DNA from: Alphaproteobacteria bacterium
GTDB taxonomy: Bacteria; Pseudomonadota; Alphaproteobacteria; CAAHEQ01; UBA3637
DNA length: 40,359 bases
Assembly: GCA_028696805.1 (NCBI GenBank)
Contig: JAQVGI010000003.1
Span: forward strand, 1-40,359
Direction of reading: 5' to 3'
Each line of letters begins with the position of its first letter. Position 1 is the stretch's first letter. Positions 16,878-25,069 of this stretch are shown here, piece after piece. Position numbers and translations under genes: made by a program. Below the pieces are notes generated by a model. The model did no database searches, was not told where the DNA came from, and saw only the letters and a program-made list of their open reading frames with translations.

Positions 16878-17309
16878 TTATTCGCCGGCCGCGGGGCCGT
16901 CGTATCCGTAATCCAGGAAGTTCGTTTCCGTCAGGCGGTCGAATTCGTTGCCGTAGACGGCGATTTCGTCCGGCTCGGAAATCAGCGCGCACTGGTTGCC
17001 GTGGCTGTTCCACGCGACGACATATCCGTCGATGGTGTCGAATTGCAGGTCGCAGTAATAGAAGAACTGCCGCGCCCAATCGCGGACGACGCGCTCGCTG
17101 TGGTAGGCGTAGACGGTCAGGCCGCCGGGCAGCTTGTAAATGCGCGTCGGCACGCCGAAGTTCTCGAACAAATCGGCGATCGTCTGCCCGTAGTAGACGA
17201 TCGAGCGCTTTTCGCGGTTGGAGGAATCGACGATGCCCGCCGAGCACCCGAACAGGCAGGCGGCGGCCAGGCAGGCAAACATCCATCGCGCGCAAAACAA
17301 TTTCTTCAT
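16878..17309 (-). CDS. Predicted lipoprotein, unknown
   Basis: The 143-residue product starts MKKLFCARWMFACLAAACLF, with lipobox LFGC just after; an in-frame start 12 codons upstream would put the signal too deep. The mature part contains YYGQTIADLFENFGVPTRIY, LPGGLTVYAYHSERVVRDWA and YYCDLQFDTIDGYVVAWNSH. This resembles the small SmpA/OmlA-like outer-membrane lipoprotein pattern (a short domain reading '...LFGPPTR...Y'), but I would not assign it firmly. It lies 70 bases downstream of lpxC on the same strand and may share its transcript, which would fit an envelope role. Confidence 0.7.
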   Translation of the reverse strand: MKKLFCARWMFACLAAACLFGCSAGIVDSSNREKRSIVYYGQTIADLFENFGVPTRIYKLPGGLTVYAYHSERVVRDWARQFFYYCDLQFDTIDGYVVAWNSHGNQCALISEPDEIAVYGNEFDRLTETNFLDYGYDGPAAGE

Positions 17310-17378
17310 ACCGGCCAGCGTATCATTGTTTTCGGCGGAAGTCAAAAGGATTTTTCATGTCGCCCGAAAATGTCGGAA

Positions 17379-18335
17379 TCACGCGCTGCGGCGGGCGTTC
17401 CGGCGGCCGGCCTGCAGCTCGTCCCTGTACTCGTCCAGAGTGACGACGGCGTAGGCGTCGGGGTCGGCCATCACCTGGCGCAGCAGCGCATTGGTCTGCG
17501 CGTGGCCGGATTTCGCGCCGGAGAAATGCCCGATGATCGGCATGCCGAGCTGCCACAAATCGCCGATGACGTCCATCGTCTTGTGCACGACGAATTCGTT
17601 TTCGCTGCGCAGGCCGGTCGGGTTCAGCACCTTGTCGCCGTCCACGACGACGGCGTTGTCCAACGAGCCGCCGCGCGCCAGGCCGGCCTTGTGCATCATC
17701 TCGACTTCCTGCGCCATGCAGAACGTCCGCGCATACGCGACGGAATCGCAGAAGTCGCGCTCGGTCAGCGCGATGGAGTATTCCTGGCGCCCGATCGCCG
17801 AGGATTGCTTGAAATCGATCATGAAATCGATTTCCAGCCCCTCGCGCGCGGGATACAGGCAGACCTCCGCCCCCTTGCCGTCCGCGTAGACGACCTCTTT
17901 CAAAATCTTGACCGCTTTCAGCGGCGCGTCCAGATCCATGATGCCCGCGCACCGGATCAACGTGATGAAATCCGTCGCCGAGCCATCCATAATCGGCACT
18001 TCCGGCCCGTCCAGCTCGATCGTCAGGTTCGTGATGCCGAAGCCCGCCAGCGCCGCCATCAGGTGCTCGACCGTCGACACCGACACGCCCGCGGCGTTCC
18101 GCAGGCACGAGCACAGCCGCGCGTCCGCGACATTCAGGTAAGAGGCCGGTATCACGTTGTCCCTGTCCGCCACGTCGGTGCGGACGAAGCGGATGCCCGC
18201 GCCGATGCCGGCCGGCTTCAAGGCCATGCGCACTTTCTGTCCGCCGTGCAGGCCGACGCCCGTGCACGGGATGGTGTTCTGCAATGTCTTTTCGCGGCAG
18301 CGGTAGGCGGAGAGGGTTTTGATTTCTGCAATCAT
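17379..18335 (-). CDS. lpxC: UDP-3-O-acyl-N-acetylglucosamine deacetylase
   Basis: LpxC performs the committed, zinc-dependent deacetylation in lipid A synthesis, so the cell makes LPS. The 318-residue protein has TGVGLHGGQKVRMALKPA, STVEHLMAALAGFGITN (zinc His), ELDGPEVPIMDGSA, HKTMDVIGDLWQLG (zinc His and Asp) and GHFSGAKSGHAQTNALL (catalytic His). The start at ATG 18335 has AGGAG at 8 bases; the upstream in-frame ATG at 18395 lies inside the promoter. Length is normal (E. coli 305). Confidence 0.96.
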   Translation of the reverse strand: MIAEIKTLSAYRCREKTLQNTIPCTGVGLHGGQKVRMALKPAGIGAGIRFVRTDVADRDNVIPASYLNVADARLCSCLRNAAGVSVSTVEHLMAALAGFGITNLTIELDGPEVPIMDGSATDFITLIRCAGIMDLDAPLKAVKILKEVVYADGKGAEVCLYPAREGLEIDFMIDFKQSSAIGRQEYSIALTERDFCDSVAYARTFCMAQEVEMMHKAGLARGGSLDNAVVVDGDKVLNPTGLRSENEFVVHKTMDVIGDLWQLGMPIIGHFSGAKSGHAQTNALLRQVMADPDAYAVVTLDEYRDELQAGRRNARRSA

Positions 18336-18366
18336 GTGAGTGCTCCTGTGGTTTCGAAACATCCAC

Positions 18367-18395
18367 AGGATACCGCCTTTCGGGCGGACAATCAA
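18367..18395 (-). promoter_or_regulatory. lpxC promoter
   Basis: Minus strand TTGATT (18395-18390), 17 bases, TATCCT (18372-18367), about 30 bases before the lpxC start and directly after the terminator of the upstream gene. Confidence 0.6.
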
Positions 18396-18426
18396 ATCAA
18401 TGATTATTACAGATTGTTACAGAAAC

Positions 18427-18460
18427 GAAAACACCTCCGCGCGCCGCCCGGAGGTGTTTC
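18427..18460 (-). terminator. Terminator between the VirB2-like gene and lpxC
   Basis: GAAACACCTCCG ... CGGAGGTGTTTTC: a 12-bp stem with a 9-base GC-rich loop, then TTTC-GTTTC on the minus strand. It ends the 18478-18834 transcript. Confidence 0.75.
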
Positions 18461-18477
18461 GAAGAAACAGGCGCGGA

Positions 18478-18834
18478 TCAGAATCCGCCGCCCAGCGTGT
18501 CGCCCAGCTGCGATCCGCTGAACGATGTGATGCCGCCGCCGGCCGGCGTCGTGACGTAGTCCACGACCGCGCCCGCCGCCGCGACGATGGCCAGGCCGGC
18601 CGCCAAAGCCGCCAGGTATTTCCACTTGACGGTGCCGAAGATGGCGCCGACGCCCAAAACGATCAGCCCGAAGCCGCCGATGATGAACACGATGGCCCGG
18701 ACGTTCTTGAATGTGTCCACCAGCTTTTCCGTGGCGATGCCGAACGCGCCCGATCCCTGCGCCATTGCGCCGCATGCCGCGAAAACAACGGCGAACGCCG
18801 CGATCACGCCGAGTACTTTCATATATTTCTTCAT
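18478..18834 (-). CDS. VirB2/TrbC-like small secreted membrane protein (pilin-like)
   Basis: The 118-residue product starts at ATG 18834 (AAGGAG, 6 bases); longer in-frame starts lack ribosome sites. It has a signal peptide (MKKYMKVLGVIAAFAVVFAA ... AMAQG), then a short segment and two hydrophobic helices (IVFIIGGFGLIVLGVGAIFG and YLAALAAGLAIVAAAGAVVD) joined by TVKWK. This two-helix layout after a signal peptide is that of VirB2/TrbC conjugative pilins and related inner-membrane proteins. It is divergent from the pilus operon and 264 bases from its first gene. A VirB2-type subunit next to a type IVb pilus system is unusual; a link is only suggested by position. No other type IV secretion genes are in the window. 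Confidence 0.6.
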   Translation of the reverse strand: MKKYMKVLGVIAAFAVVFAACGAMAQGSGAFGIATEKLVDTFKNVRAIVFIIGGFGLIVLGVGAIFGTVKWKYLAALAAGLAIVAAAGAVVDYVTTPAGGGITSFSGSQLGDTLGGGF

Positions 18835-18886
18835 GTTTCTCTCCTTAAAAATTTCAAAACAGACATGCATAATGTCCTTGACCATC

Positions 18887-18914
18887 AGCATATACGAAAA
18901 AAGGGAATTGTCCA
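18887..18914 (-). promoter_or_regulatory. Promoter of the VirB2-like gene
   Basis: Minus strand TGGACA (18914-18909), 16 bases, TATGCT (18892-18887), 53 bases before the start. Confidence 0.5.
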
Positions 18915-18955
18915 GCTTTTTTTTGCCGAAAAACAAAAAAAAAGCGTTTTGTTAA

Positions 18956-18984
18956 TTGAAAATTAACTTGTTTGTAGATAAAAT
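18956..18984 (+). promoter_or_regulatory. Promoter of the pilus operon
   Basis: TTGAAA (18956-18961), 17-base spacer, TAAAAT (18979-18984). It lies in an AT-rich gap, about 110 bases before the first operon gene; that leaves a leader of roughly 100 bases with no obvious fold. Confidence 0.6.
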
Positions 18985-19097
18985 CTTGAAAACAGGACTA
19001 TTTTTGATAAACGCAGGCGATGTCATCGGGAATAATCCAGGAAAAACAAGCCTGCTTCGGGCAACGGGGCATTTTAGGAAAAGGGGCGAGGCGAACC

Positions 19098-20036
19098 ATG
19101 GTGCACATGAAAATGATTTCTTTGATGATATGCGGCATTCTGGCCGTCGGCTTGCCCGGCGGCATCGCGCGGGCGGATGGGGAGGTCGTCGAGACGGCTC
19201 TGCTGCCGGACGAATGGGGAGAGCCGGCTGAAGACGCGCTGGCGACTCTGACGGCGGACGGCGATTTCCTGCTGCCGACCTACGCGATACCGGACGACAT
19301 AACGGATATTCCGGAAACGCCGCTGGCCCTGATGCCGGCGGAGCAGCAGGCCGCGCCGGCCGAAGCGCCGAAAGCCGCGCCGCCGGTCGTTGCGGCGCGC
19401 GCGCCCGCACCGACGCCCGTTTCCCCGCCCGCCGCGCCGGGCACCCGGCCGCTGTCGGCCGAGCAGCCGACGACGCCGCTGCTGCTGGGGACGGGGCATG
19501 CGCCCGCCGCTCTCGCCGTGGAAGCGCCCGCGAAAAAGCCCGTGCTGGTGAAGCTGGGCGAAAGCCAGCCGATGCCCGAGCGGGAAGTGAAAATCCCCGC
19601 GCCGGCGCGGCCCGTCGTGCCGTCCGACATGGCGGACAGGGTGATCGCCGGCATCAAGGCCGGCCGGCCTGCGCCGGTGAACATGCCGTCCGAGATGAAA
19701 ATCACGTTCTATCCGAAGGTCGCGGAGTTTTCCGGAACGACGGTCAAATGGATCAAGGCGTTCGCTTTGAAAGCGCTGCAAGACCCGAACACGATCATCC
19801 TGATCCGCGCCAGCGCGGCGGACAAGGCGCTGCAGACGACGCGCGCGCGGCTGGTCATCCAGGCGCTGAAATCCGCAGGGCTGTCGACGCATCAGATCCG
19901 GATGGCTTTCGTCGACAGGCCGGCGGACACGCTCGTGCTGCAAGTCCTGCCGAAACCCGATCAGACGCGCGTCGTTCCGGTGAAGCCCGCCCGCTCGTCC
20001 GACAAACGCAGGAATGTTTCGACAAAGGAATGGTAA
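19098..20036 (+). CDS. Secreted Pro/Ala-rich protein with OmpA-like C-terminal domain
   Basis: The 312-residue product starts at ATG 19098 (GAGGCG upstream). It has a signal peptide (MKMISLMICGILAVGLPGGI ... ARA), a long low-complexity linker rich in Ala and Pro (about residues 75-190) and a C-terminal domain. That domain reads SEMKITFYPKVAEFSGTTVK, then KALQDPNTIILIRASAADKA, then LQTTRARLVIQALKSAGLST. This is the OmpA/MotB fold order (beta strand, helix, long strand, helix with Arg), which binds peptidoglycan, although the usual NxxLSxxRA motif is degraded to QTTRARLVIQAL. It is the first gene of the pilus cluster and could anchor the machine to the wall. Confidence 0.65.
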   Translation: MVHMKMISLMICGILAVGLPGGIARADGEVVETALLPDEWGEPAEDALATLTADGDFLLPTYAIPDDITDIPETPLALMPAEQQAAPAEAPKAAPPVVAARAPAPTPVSPPAAPGTRPLSAEQPTTPLLLGTGHAPAALAVEAPAKKPVLVKLGESQPMPEREVKIPAPARPVVPSDMADRVIAGIKAGRPAPVNMPSEMKITFYPKVAEFSGTTVKWIKAFALKALQDPNTIILIRASAADKALQTTRARLVIQALKSAGLSTHQIRMAFVDRPADTLVLQVLPKPDQTRVVPVKPARSSDKRRNVSTKEW

Positions 20037-20052
20037 AAAAATAAAAAGGCAC

Positions 20053-20081
20053 TTGTATATTCGGTGAAAATAAAGTAGATT
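20053..20081 (+). promoter_or_regulatory. Second promoter, ahead of the pilL-like gene
   Basis: TTGTAT (20053-20058), 17 bases, TAGATT (20076-20081), 22 bases before the pilL-like start codon. The 67-base gap to the upstream gene is wide for this operon, supporting a separate start of transcription. Confidence 0.5.
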
Positions 20082-20103
20082 TGTTCAGAGCAAGGAGTGA
20101 AAT

Positions 20104-20922
20104 ATGAAGGGACGCTTTTTAGAATTAATCGTTTTGTCGATCATTGCGTGCTTGGGGGTGACATCCTGCCAGAACGGATGGAACGACTCCGACGAGCAGG
20201 GCGGCGAAACATTCGTCATCGCCGAATGCCCTGTCGACGATTGCCTGCCCGATCCGCCCGTCCGGGAAGTCAGGAAGCAGGCTCCGACCGGCCCCGGCGA
20301 TTCCGCGATCGCGCAGTCGAAGCCGGCGCGCCCGAGAGGGCGGGCCGTCGCGAAGCCGGACGATGTCCGCCTTGCGGCCGCGCAGCCTCAAAAACCCGCC
20401 GCGCCCGTTGTTGCGTCCGAGCCTGTTCCGCCCGCGTCCGCGCCCGAGTCCGCGGCCGGCGGCGTCGGTCAGAAAGACAGGACGTCCGTGTCCGAGCCCG
20501 CTTCGGAAGCCGGCGCAATGCGTGTCGTGACGACGAAGATCACCGAAGAAAGCGAGAAGACGATCTCCGCGCGCAATGCGAAGCGGACGGAGGCGCGCCT
20601 GGTTCAGTCGGAGCAGTCGCTGACGACATTGACGGAGCGGGTGCTCTACGGCGAGGAAGTGAACGACTGGGACGCCGCGATGGGCGAATCCTTGCGCTCG
20701 CTGCTGATGGCCTGGGGGGAGAGGGCCGGCTGGACGATCGTCTGGAAAATGGACCGCGACTACGTGCTGGAGGCCGGCGTTGTCTTCCGCGGCACTTTCA
20801 TGGATGTGGCGGGGGCGCTGATCCGCTCGTTCGCGCGGGCGACGCCGGCGCCGATCGGCACGTTCTACAAGGGAAACCGCGTGTTGGTCGTGAGCATAGT
20901 GGAGGATGAAAATGCAAATTAA
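20104..20922 (+). CDS. PilL/TcpQ-like pilus lipoprotein
   Basis: The 272-residue product has AAGGAG before ATG 20104. It is a lipoprotein (MKGRFLELIVLSIIACLGVT then SC, lipobox GVTSC) with a Pro/Ala-rich middle. The C-terminal domain (VNDWDAAMGESLRSLLMAWG, ERAGWTIVWKMDRDYVLEAG, then FMDVAGALIRSF) is the TcpQ/PilL C-terminal fold found before the secretin in type IVb pilus operons; it helps the secretin assemble in the outer membrane. It overlaps pilN by 11 bases. R64 PilL is larger; only this C-terminal domain is comparable. Confidence 0.75.
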   Translation: MKGRFLELIVLSIIACLGVTSCQNGWNDSDEQGGETFVIAECPVDDCLPDPPVREVRKQAPTGPGDSAIAQSKPARPRGRAVAKPDDVRLAAAQPQKPAAPVVASEPVPPASAPESAAGGVGQKDRTSVSEPASEAGAMRVVTTKITEESEKTISARNAKRTEARLVQSEQSLTTLTERVLYGEEVNDWDAAMGESLRSLLMAWGERAGWTIVWKMDRDYVLEAGVVFRGTFMDVAGALIRSFARATPAPIGTFYKGNRVLVVSIVEDENAN

Positions 20923-22567
20923 ATCTTGGAAAATCGGTATCGCCGCCGTGCTGGCCGCCGCGTGCACGCTGACCGCGTGCAACCGGTATGTCGACAAGGC
21001 GGACCGCCAGATCGAAACGACGCTGACGCGCGTGGAGGGCCACTTGCAGCAAGCCAAGGTGCCCGACCTGCCGGCGCCGATCGACACGGTGCGGGTGCAG
21101 AACGACATCTGGCTCGGGGAATCCAGCACGAAGATCATGGAGGGCGACGCGCTGCCCGCCTGGGCCGAGAAGGAGAACGGCGTGACGCTGGTCATTTCCG
21201 AGCAGGCGACGCTGCCGGAGCTGGCCCAGACGCTGACGGATCTGACGGGCATTCCGGTCCGGATCGACGATTTGAAGTCGGAGCAGAACGTGCCGACGGA
21301 TTCCGTGCCCGTGAACTACTCGGGCAAATTGAGCGGGCTGCTGAACTACCTGTCCAACCGCTACGGCGTGTGGTGGAAATACCAGGGCGGCGTGATCACG
21401 TTCTTCACCAAGGAAACACGCGTCTTCACGATTTACGCGCTGCCGACCGAAACGACGATGTCCGCGTCGCTGAGCGGCGCGTCGATGGGCAAGGAAGCCG
21501 GCGGCGGCGCGAACTCGTCGCTGTCGACGTCCGCCAACCTGGCGCTGTGGGACACGATCGAAAAGGGATTGCAGCAGACGGTCGGCAAGGAAGCCGAGCT
21601 GTCGTTCAGCCGCGCCGCCGGAACGGTCACCGTGACGGCCAGCCCGTTCGTCATCCGCAAGGCCGGCCATTACATCGCCAACTGGAACGAAAAGCTGTCC
21701 CGCCAGTGCGCGATCACGATCAAGGTGCTGCAGGTGACGCTGAACAACGCGGACAACTACGGATTGGATCTGGGCGCCGTGTTCCAGAACACCGACGTGC
21801 TGGGCAAGTTCACGAGCCCGTGGACGGCCGCGGCGAATTCCAGCGGCGCCGGCGAATTGGGCCGGCTGTCCCTGACGCTGCTGTCGCCCAACTCGAAGTG
21901 GAAAGATTCGACGGCGATCATCCAGGCGTTCTCGACGCAGGGCAAGACGGCGCTGGTGACCAGCTCCAGCGTGACGACGCTGAACAACAAGGTCGCGCCG
22001 GTGCAGATCACGACGTCCCAGAACTATGTGCGCAAATCGACCGTGACCGTGAACAACAACAGCAACAGCTCGGACACCTCCACCGACATGGAAACCGACA
22101 CGTTGAACTACGGCTTCACGATGGAGATTCTGCCGCGCATTCTGGACCACGGGCGGCTGATCATCATGTTCTCGATGACGCTGACCGACCTGATCTCGCT
22201 GGACACGTTCTCGTCCGACGGGTCGACCGGCAACGCCGGCGGCGGATCGAACACCAACGGCAACACCAACGACAACAACGGCAATAACACCGGCACCGGC
22301 GGCGATGTGACCGTCGTGCAGCTGCCGAAGATGCAGACGCGCGGATTCATGCAGGAAATCGCGATGACATCCGGATCGACGCTGGTCCTGACCGGCTTCG
22401 AGAACACGCAGGACGTGACGGAGACGGCCGGCATCGGCAAGGCCCGGATGGGCGTGCTGGGCGGCAAGGCTTATGCGACGAAGCTGCGGACGGTGATGGT
22501 GATCCTGCTGACGCCCGAGGTGCTGCAGTCGCCGCTGGCGCCCGAAGCGCGGATGCGGAACTTTTAA
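20912..22567 (+). CDS. pilN: PilN-type secretin lipoprotein (type IVb pilus outer-membrane channel)
   Basis: The 551-residue secretin starts at ATG 20912, six bases after GGAGG. Signal and lipobox: MQIKSWKIGIAAVLAAACTL then TAC-NRY. The N-terminal domains include LPELAQTLTDLTGIPVRIDD (N0-like) and SGLLNYLSNRYGVWWKYQGG. The C-terminal secretin core includes WDTIEKGLQQTVG, NYGLDLGAVFQ, LVTSSSVTTLNNKVAPVQIT and VVQLPKMQTRGFMQEIAMTS, ending VMVILLTPEVLQSP. A Gly/Asn/Ser/Thr-rich insert sits at about 445-465. This is the R64 PilN / Tcp TcpC class, which forms the gate through which the pilus leaves the cell. Confidence 0.88.
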   Translation: MQIKSWKIGIAAVLAAACTLTACNRYVDKADRQIETTLTRVEGHLQQAKVPDLPAPIDTVRVQNDIWLGESSTKIMEGDALPAWAEKENGVTLVISEQATLPELAQTLTDLTGIPVRIDDLKSEQNVPTDSVPVNYSGKLSGLLNYLSNRYGVWWKYQGGVITFFTKETRVFTIYALPTETTMSASLSGASMGKEAGGGANSSLSTSANLALWDTIEKGLQQTVGKEAELSFSRAAGTVTVTASPFVIRKAGHYIANWNEKLSRQCAITIKVLQVTLNNADNYGLDLGAVFQNTDVLGKFTSPWTAAANSSGAGELGRLSLTLLSPNSKWKDSTAIIQAFSTQGKTALVTSSSVTTLNNKVAPVQITTSQNYVRKSTVTVNNNSNSSDTSTDMETDTLNYGFTMEILPRILDHGRLIIMFSMTLTDLISLDTFSSDGSTGNAGGGSNTNGNTNDNNGNNTGTGGDVTVVQLPKMQTRGFMQEIAMTSGSTLVLTGFENTQDVTETAGIGKARMGVLGGKAYATKLRTVMVILLTPEVLQSPLAPEARMRNF

Positions 22568-22576
22568 GGGAGCCAC

Positions 22577-23938
22577 ATGACGGACACACCGCAGCAACCG
22601 GAAACATTCTCGCCCGTTCCTCCCGCGCCGCCCAAGGCGCCGGAGGTTCTTGCGAAGAACATCCAGAACAAAACCGGCATGGTGGTTGTGGACGGCGTCA
22701 GCTATGCGGTCGGGCTGCTGTGGCAGCCGCTGCAGAACCCGGACGACCCGAACCCCGAAATCCGCGAGGCGATCGAGTCCGAATCCGGATACGATCTCTA
22801 CTGCATCCGCGCCAGCTCCGCGCCGCAATACGCGCTGGGCCGGTCGGACATGGGGCACCGCGTCGGCGCGCCGTCGCTGGCGGCGTCCGTGGCATATGCG
22901 CTGTCGACGGAAACATCCGTCTGCGCGGTCTTCAAGCTGGACGAGGGCTGGTGGTTCATCGCGATCCGCAACGACCTGATCCTGTCCGAGGAAGACGTCC
23001 TGTTCAAGACGGAGGAGGAGGCCCAGAAGGCGTTCATGTCGATGATGGCGGTGCCGGATTGGGACATGCGCGTCGTGCCGGCGGAGTGGCGCATCGACGG
23101 GGCCGTTCAGAAAAACCTGACGGACCTGGTGCGCAACACGCCCAAGATCCGGCTGTCCGAATTGAGCCCGATCAAGAAGACGCAGATCCTGATCCTGCTG
23201 TCGCTGCTGATTTTAAGCATCATGGGCGGGCTGATCTATATGATCATCTCGCTGTGGAAGATCATCGGGACGGCCGAGCCGATACCGCAGATCCGCGAGC
23301 CCCAGAAAATCGAGGCGGTGCAGCCGGCGCCCGAAAAGCCCAAGCCGTGGGAGCGCATCGTCGACCTGGATGTCTTCATCAACAAATGCTGGAACAATTC
23401 GTATCAGCTGAGCGTCCTGACGATTCCGGGATGGACGCTGGGGAACGTGGTCTGCACGCCGGACGGCATCGCGACCGGCTGGACCAAGAACGCCGCGCGC
23501 GGCAGCCGGCTGACCTACCTGAAGAAGGCGATCGAGGAATACAAGCTGGCCGTTCTGTCCATCGCGCTGGCCTCCGGCGGCACGTCCGCCAGCGGCCAGA
23601 TAAAGTTCACGAACCTGCCGCTGGTTCCGTCCCTTCCGACGCTGACTCCCGAGCAGCTGCAGGAGCAGCTGACCGACATCGTCCAGGCGTCCGCGATCCC
23701 GCTGCAATTCTCCCAGCAGACGGTTCAGGATCCGCCGACCCCGCCGGGCGGGGAGCCGCCGCCGGGGCAGCAGACATTCACGTTCTTTTCGTTCTCCGTC
23801 GCGTCGATGTATTCGCCGTGGGAATGGAAGACGTTCTTCGACAAGTTTTCGGGGTTGGAGCTGACCAAAATCGAATACAACCCGTCCGTATCGCTGCAAA
23901 ACAAATGGAAATATGAAGGGAAAATCTATGCAAAATAA
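22577..23938 (+). CDS. pilO: Pilus accessory protein PilO
   Basis: The 453-residue product has AAGGGAG before ATG 22577. A cytoplasmic N-terminal domain (VVVDGVSYAVGLLWQPLQNP, YALSTETSVCAVFKLDEGWW) matches my memory of the PilO accessory family (PAP_PilO) of R64-type thin pili. A single membrane helix follows at about 210-235 (ILILLSLLILSIMGGLIYMI), then a periplasmic part. The inner-membrane PilO is thought to join ATPase and secretin sides. It starts 9 bases after pilN and its last 11 bases overlap the pilP start. Confidence 0.8.
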   Translation: MTDTPQQPETFSPVPPAPPKAPEVLAKNIQNKTGMVVVDGVSYAVGLLWQPLQNPDDPNPEIREAIESESGYDLYCIRASSAPQYALGRSDMGHRVGAPSLAASVAYALSTETSVCAVFKLDEGWWFIAIRNDLILSEEDVLFKTEEEAQKAFMSMMAVPDWDMRVVPAEWRIDGAVQKNLTDLVRNTPKIRLSELSPIKKTQILILLSLLILSIMGGLIYMIISLWKIIGTAEPIPQIREPQKIEAVQPAPEKPKPWERIVDLDVFINKCWNNSYQLSVLTIPGWTLGNVVCTPDGIATGWTKNAARGSRLTYLKKAIEEYKLAVLSIALASGGTSASGQIKFTNLPLVPSLPTLTPEQLQEQLTDIVQASAIPLQFSQQTVQDPPTPPGGEPPPGQQTFTFFSFSVASMYSPWEWKTFFDKFSGLELTKIEYNPSVSLQNKWKYEGKIYAK

Positions 23939-25055
23939 AAAAATATACATCGGGGCTTTGGTCGGGTTTTTCATCATGTATGGTGCGGCGGCGGTTCTGG
24001 CGCAGGCCAAGCCGGCCGTCCCCAAGCCGGACAAGCCGGCGGTTTCCGCGCCGGCTGCGAAGCCTGCCGCGAAGCCGGCCAAGCCGGATACGAAGCAGCC
24101 TGCGAAACCGGATGCGAAACAGCCCGCCAAGCCGGCCGCCGAGAAACCGGCCCCGCCGCGCGTTTCCGTGCCCGAGGACATTGCGCCGGCTCCGGTCGCG
24201 CCGGTCATGCCGGATGCGGCCGCGGACATCGGCGGAGAGGCGGCGCCTTTGGCGACGCCGCGCGTGACGATCCAGGATCTGGGCGACGCGACGCCGTCGT
24301 CCGACAAAGCGGCGGTCGATTTCCCGAACCGCCCGTCGCTGGGCGAATTGAAATACGCGCCGCTGCCGGGCATCAAGGAGACGAACATCACCGGCCCGGC
24401 GCCGGCCGCTCCGGCCGTGTCGCAGCGGGATCTGCCGAACGAGCAGCTGCTGGGGCGCGTGACGAGCGAGATTTTCCAGGAAATGGCGGATTTGGAACGC
24501 GGCAACACATTCCTGCAACTTCAAAAACAAAAGGAAACGTTCAAGAACGATTTGGAAAACCTGAAATCCTCGTATCGCCAGGCGCGCCTGAAAGAAATCG
24601 CCGACCGCGAGGAAGTCGTGCGCAGCCGCATCAAGTGGTGGCAGGACCAGGAGCAGATCCGGCTGGACATCGAGCGCAAGCGCGCGGAGGAGGAGCAGCT
24701 GGCGCAGCAGATCGCCGATCGCGAGGCGCTGCGTGAGAAATTGTGGGCGGATATGATGGGGAAGGCCGACGCGGCCGCCGGCGCGGATGCGGAAAAGAAG
24801 CCCGTCGTCTTCGTTCTGGGGGATTTGTTCGACCTGGTCGGCGTCCGCGGGACGCGCGGCGTCCTGACGGCCCAGCTGAAGCAGAAGCGCGACGGCGTCG
24901 TGCGGTCTTTGAACGTGGGCGACACGCTGGTCGACAACTGGAAGATCACCGACATCACGCGGGATGCGATATCCGCGACGAACGGCGAGCTGGTCGGCAA
25001 GGTTACGCTGACGGCTCCGCCGGCGCAGCAAGAGAAAACAACAGAAGAAAAGTAA
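23928..25055 (+). CDS. pilP: Pilus protein PilP
   Basis: The 375-residue product starts at ATG 23928 (GAAGGG upstream); an alternative ATG at 23913 adds five residues. It has a signal peptide (MQNKKIYIGALVGFFIMYGA ... AVLA), then a Lys/Pro/Ala repeat region (KPAKPDTKQPAKPDAKQPAK), a coiled coil (about 190-285, rich in Glu, Gln and Arg) and a C-terminal domain. The latter reads LGDLFDLVGVRGTRGVLTAQ, then SLNVGDTLVDNWKITDITRD. It resembles the PilP/GspC homology fold that contacts the secretin. It lies between pilO and pilQ exactly as in R64. Confidence 0.78.
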   Translation: MQNKKIYIGALVGFFIMYGAAAVLAQAKPAVPKPDKPAVSAPAAKPAAKPAKPDTKQPAKPDAKQPAKPAAEKPAPPRVSVPEDIAPAPVAPVMPDAAADIGGEAAPLATPRVTIQDLGDATPSSDKAAVDFPNRPSLGELKYAPLPGIKETNITGPAPAAPAVSQRDLPNEQLLGRVTSEIFQEMADLERGNTFLQLQKQKETFKNDLENLKSSYRQARLKEIADREEVVRSRIKWWQDQEQIRLDIERKRAEEEQLAQQIADREALREKLWADMMGKADAAAGADAEKKPVVFVLGDLFDLVGVRGTRGVLTAQLKQKRDGVVRSLNVGDTLVDNWKITDITRDAISATNGELVGKVTLTAPPAQQEKTTEEK

Positions 25056-25069
25056 TGGGATGGCTTTGA

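Noticed and set aside
19098-20036. PilM-like or TcpB-like identity for the first operon gene
   Set aside because: The C-terminal sequence fits a degenerate OmpA-like domain and no PilM or TcpB features could be recognised.
20798-22858. Very long open frame on the minus strand opposite the secretin gene
   Set aside because: Arg/His/Gln-rich translation with no domain; it is the GC-rich antisense shadow of pilN. The same applies to 25436-27922, 3718-4833, 5237-6673 and 1529-2833.
24000-24180. Recombinogenic repeat in pilP (KPAKPD units)
   Set aside because: Low-complexity Lys/Pro/Ala linker, common in periplasm-spanning pilus proteins; no sign of slippage or stop.
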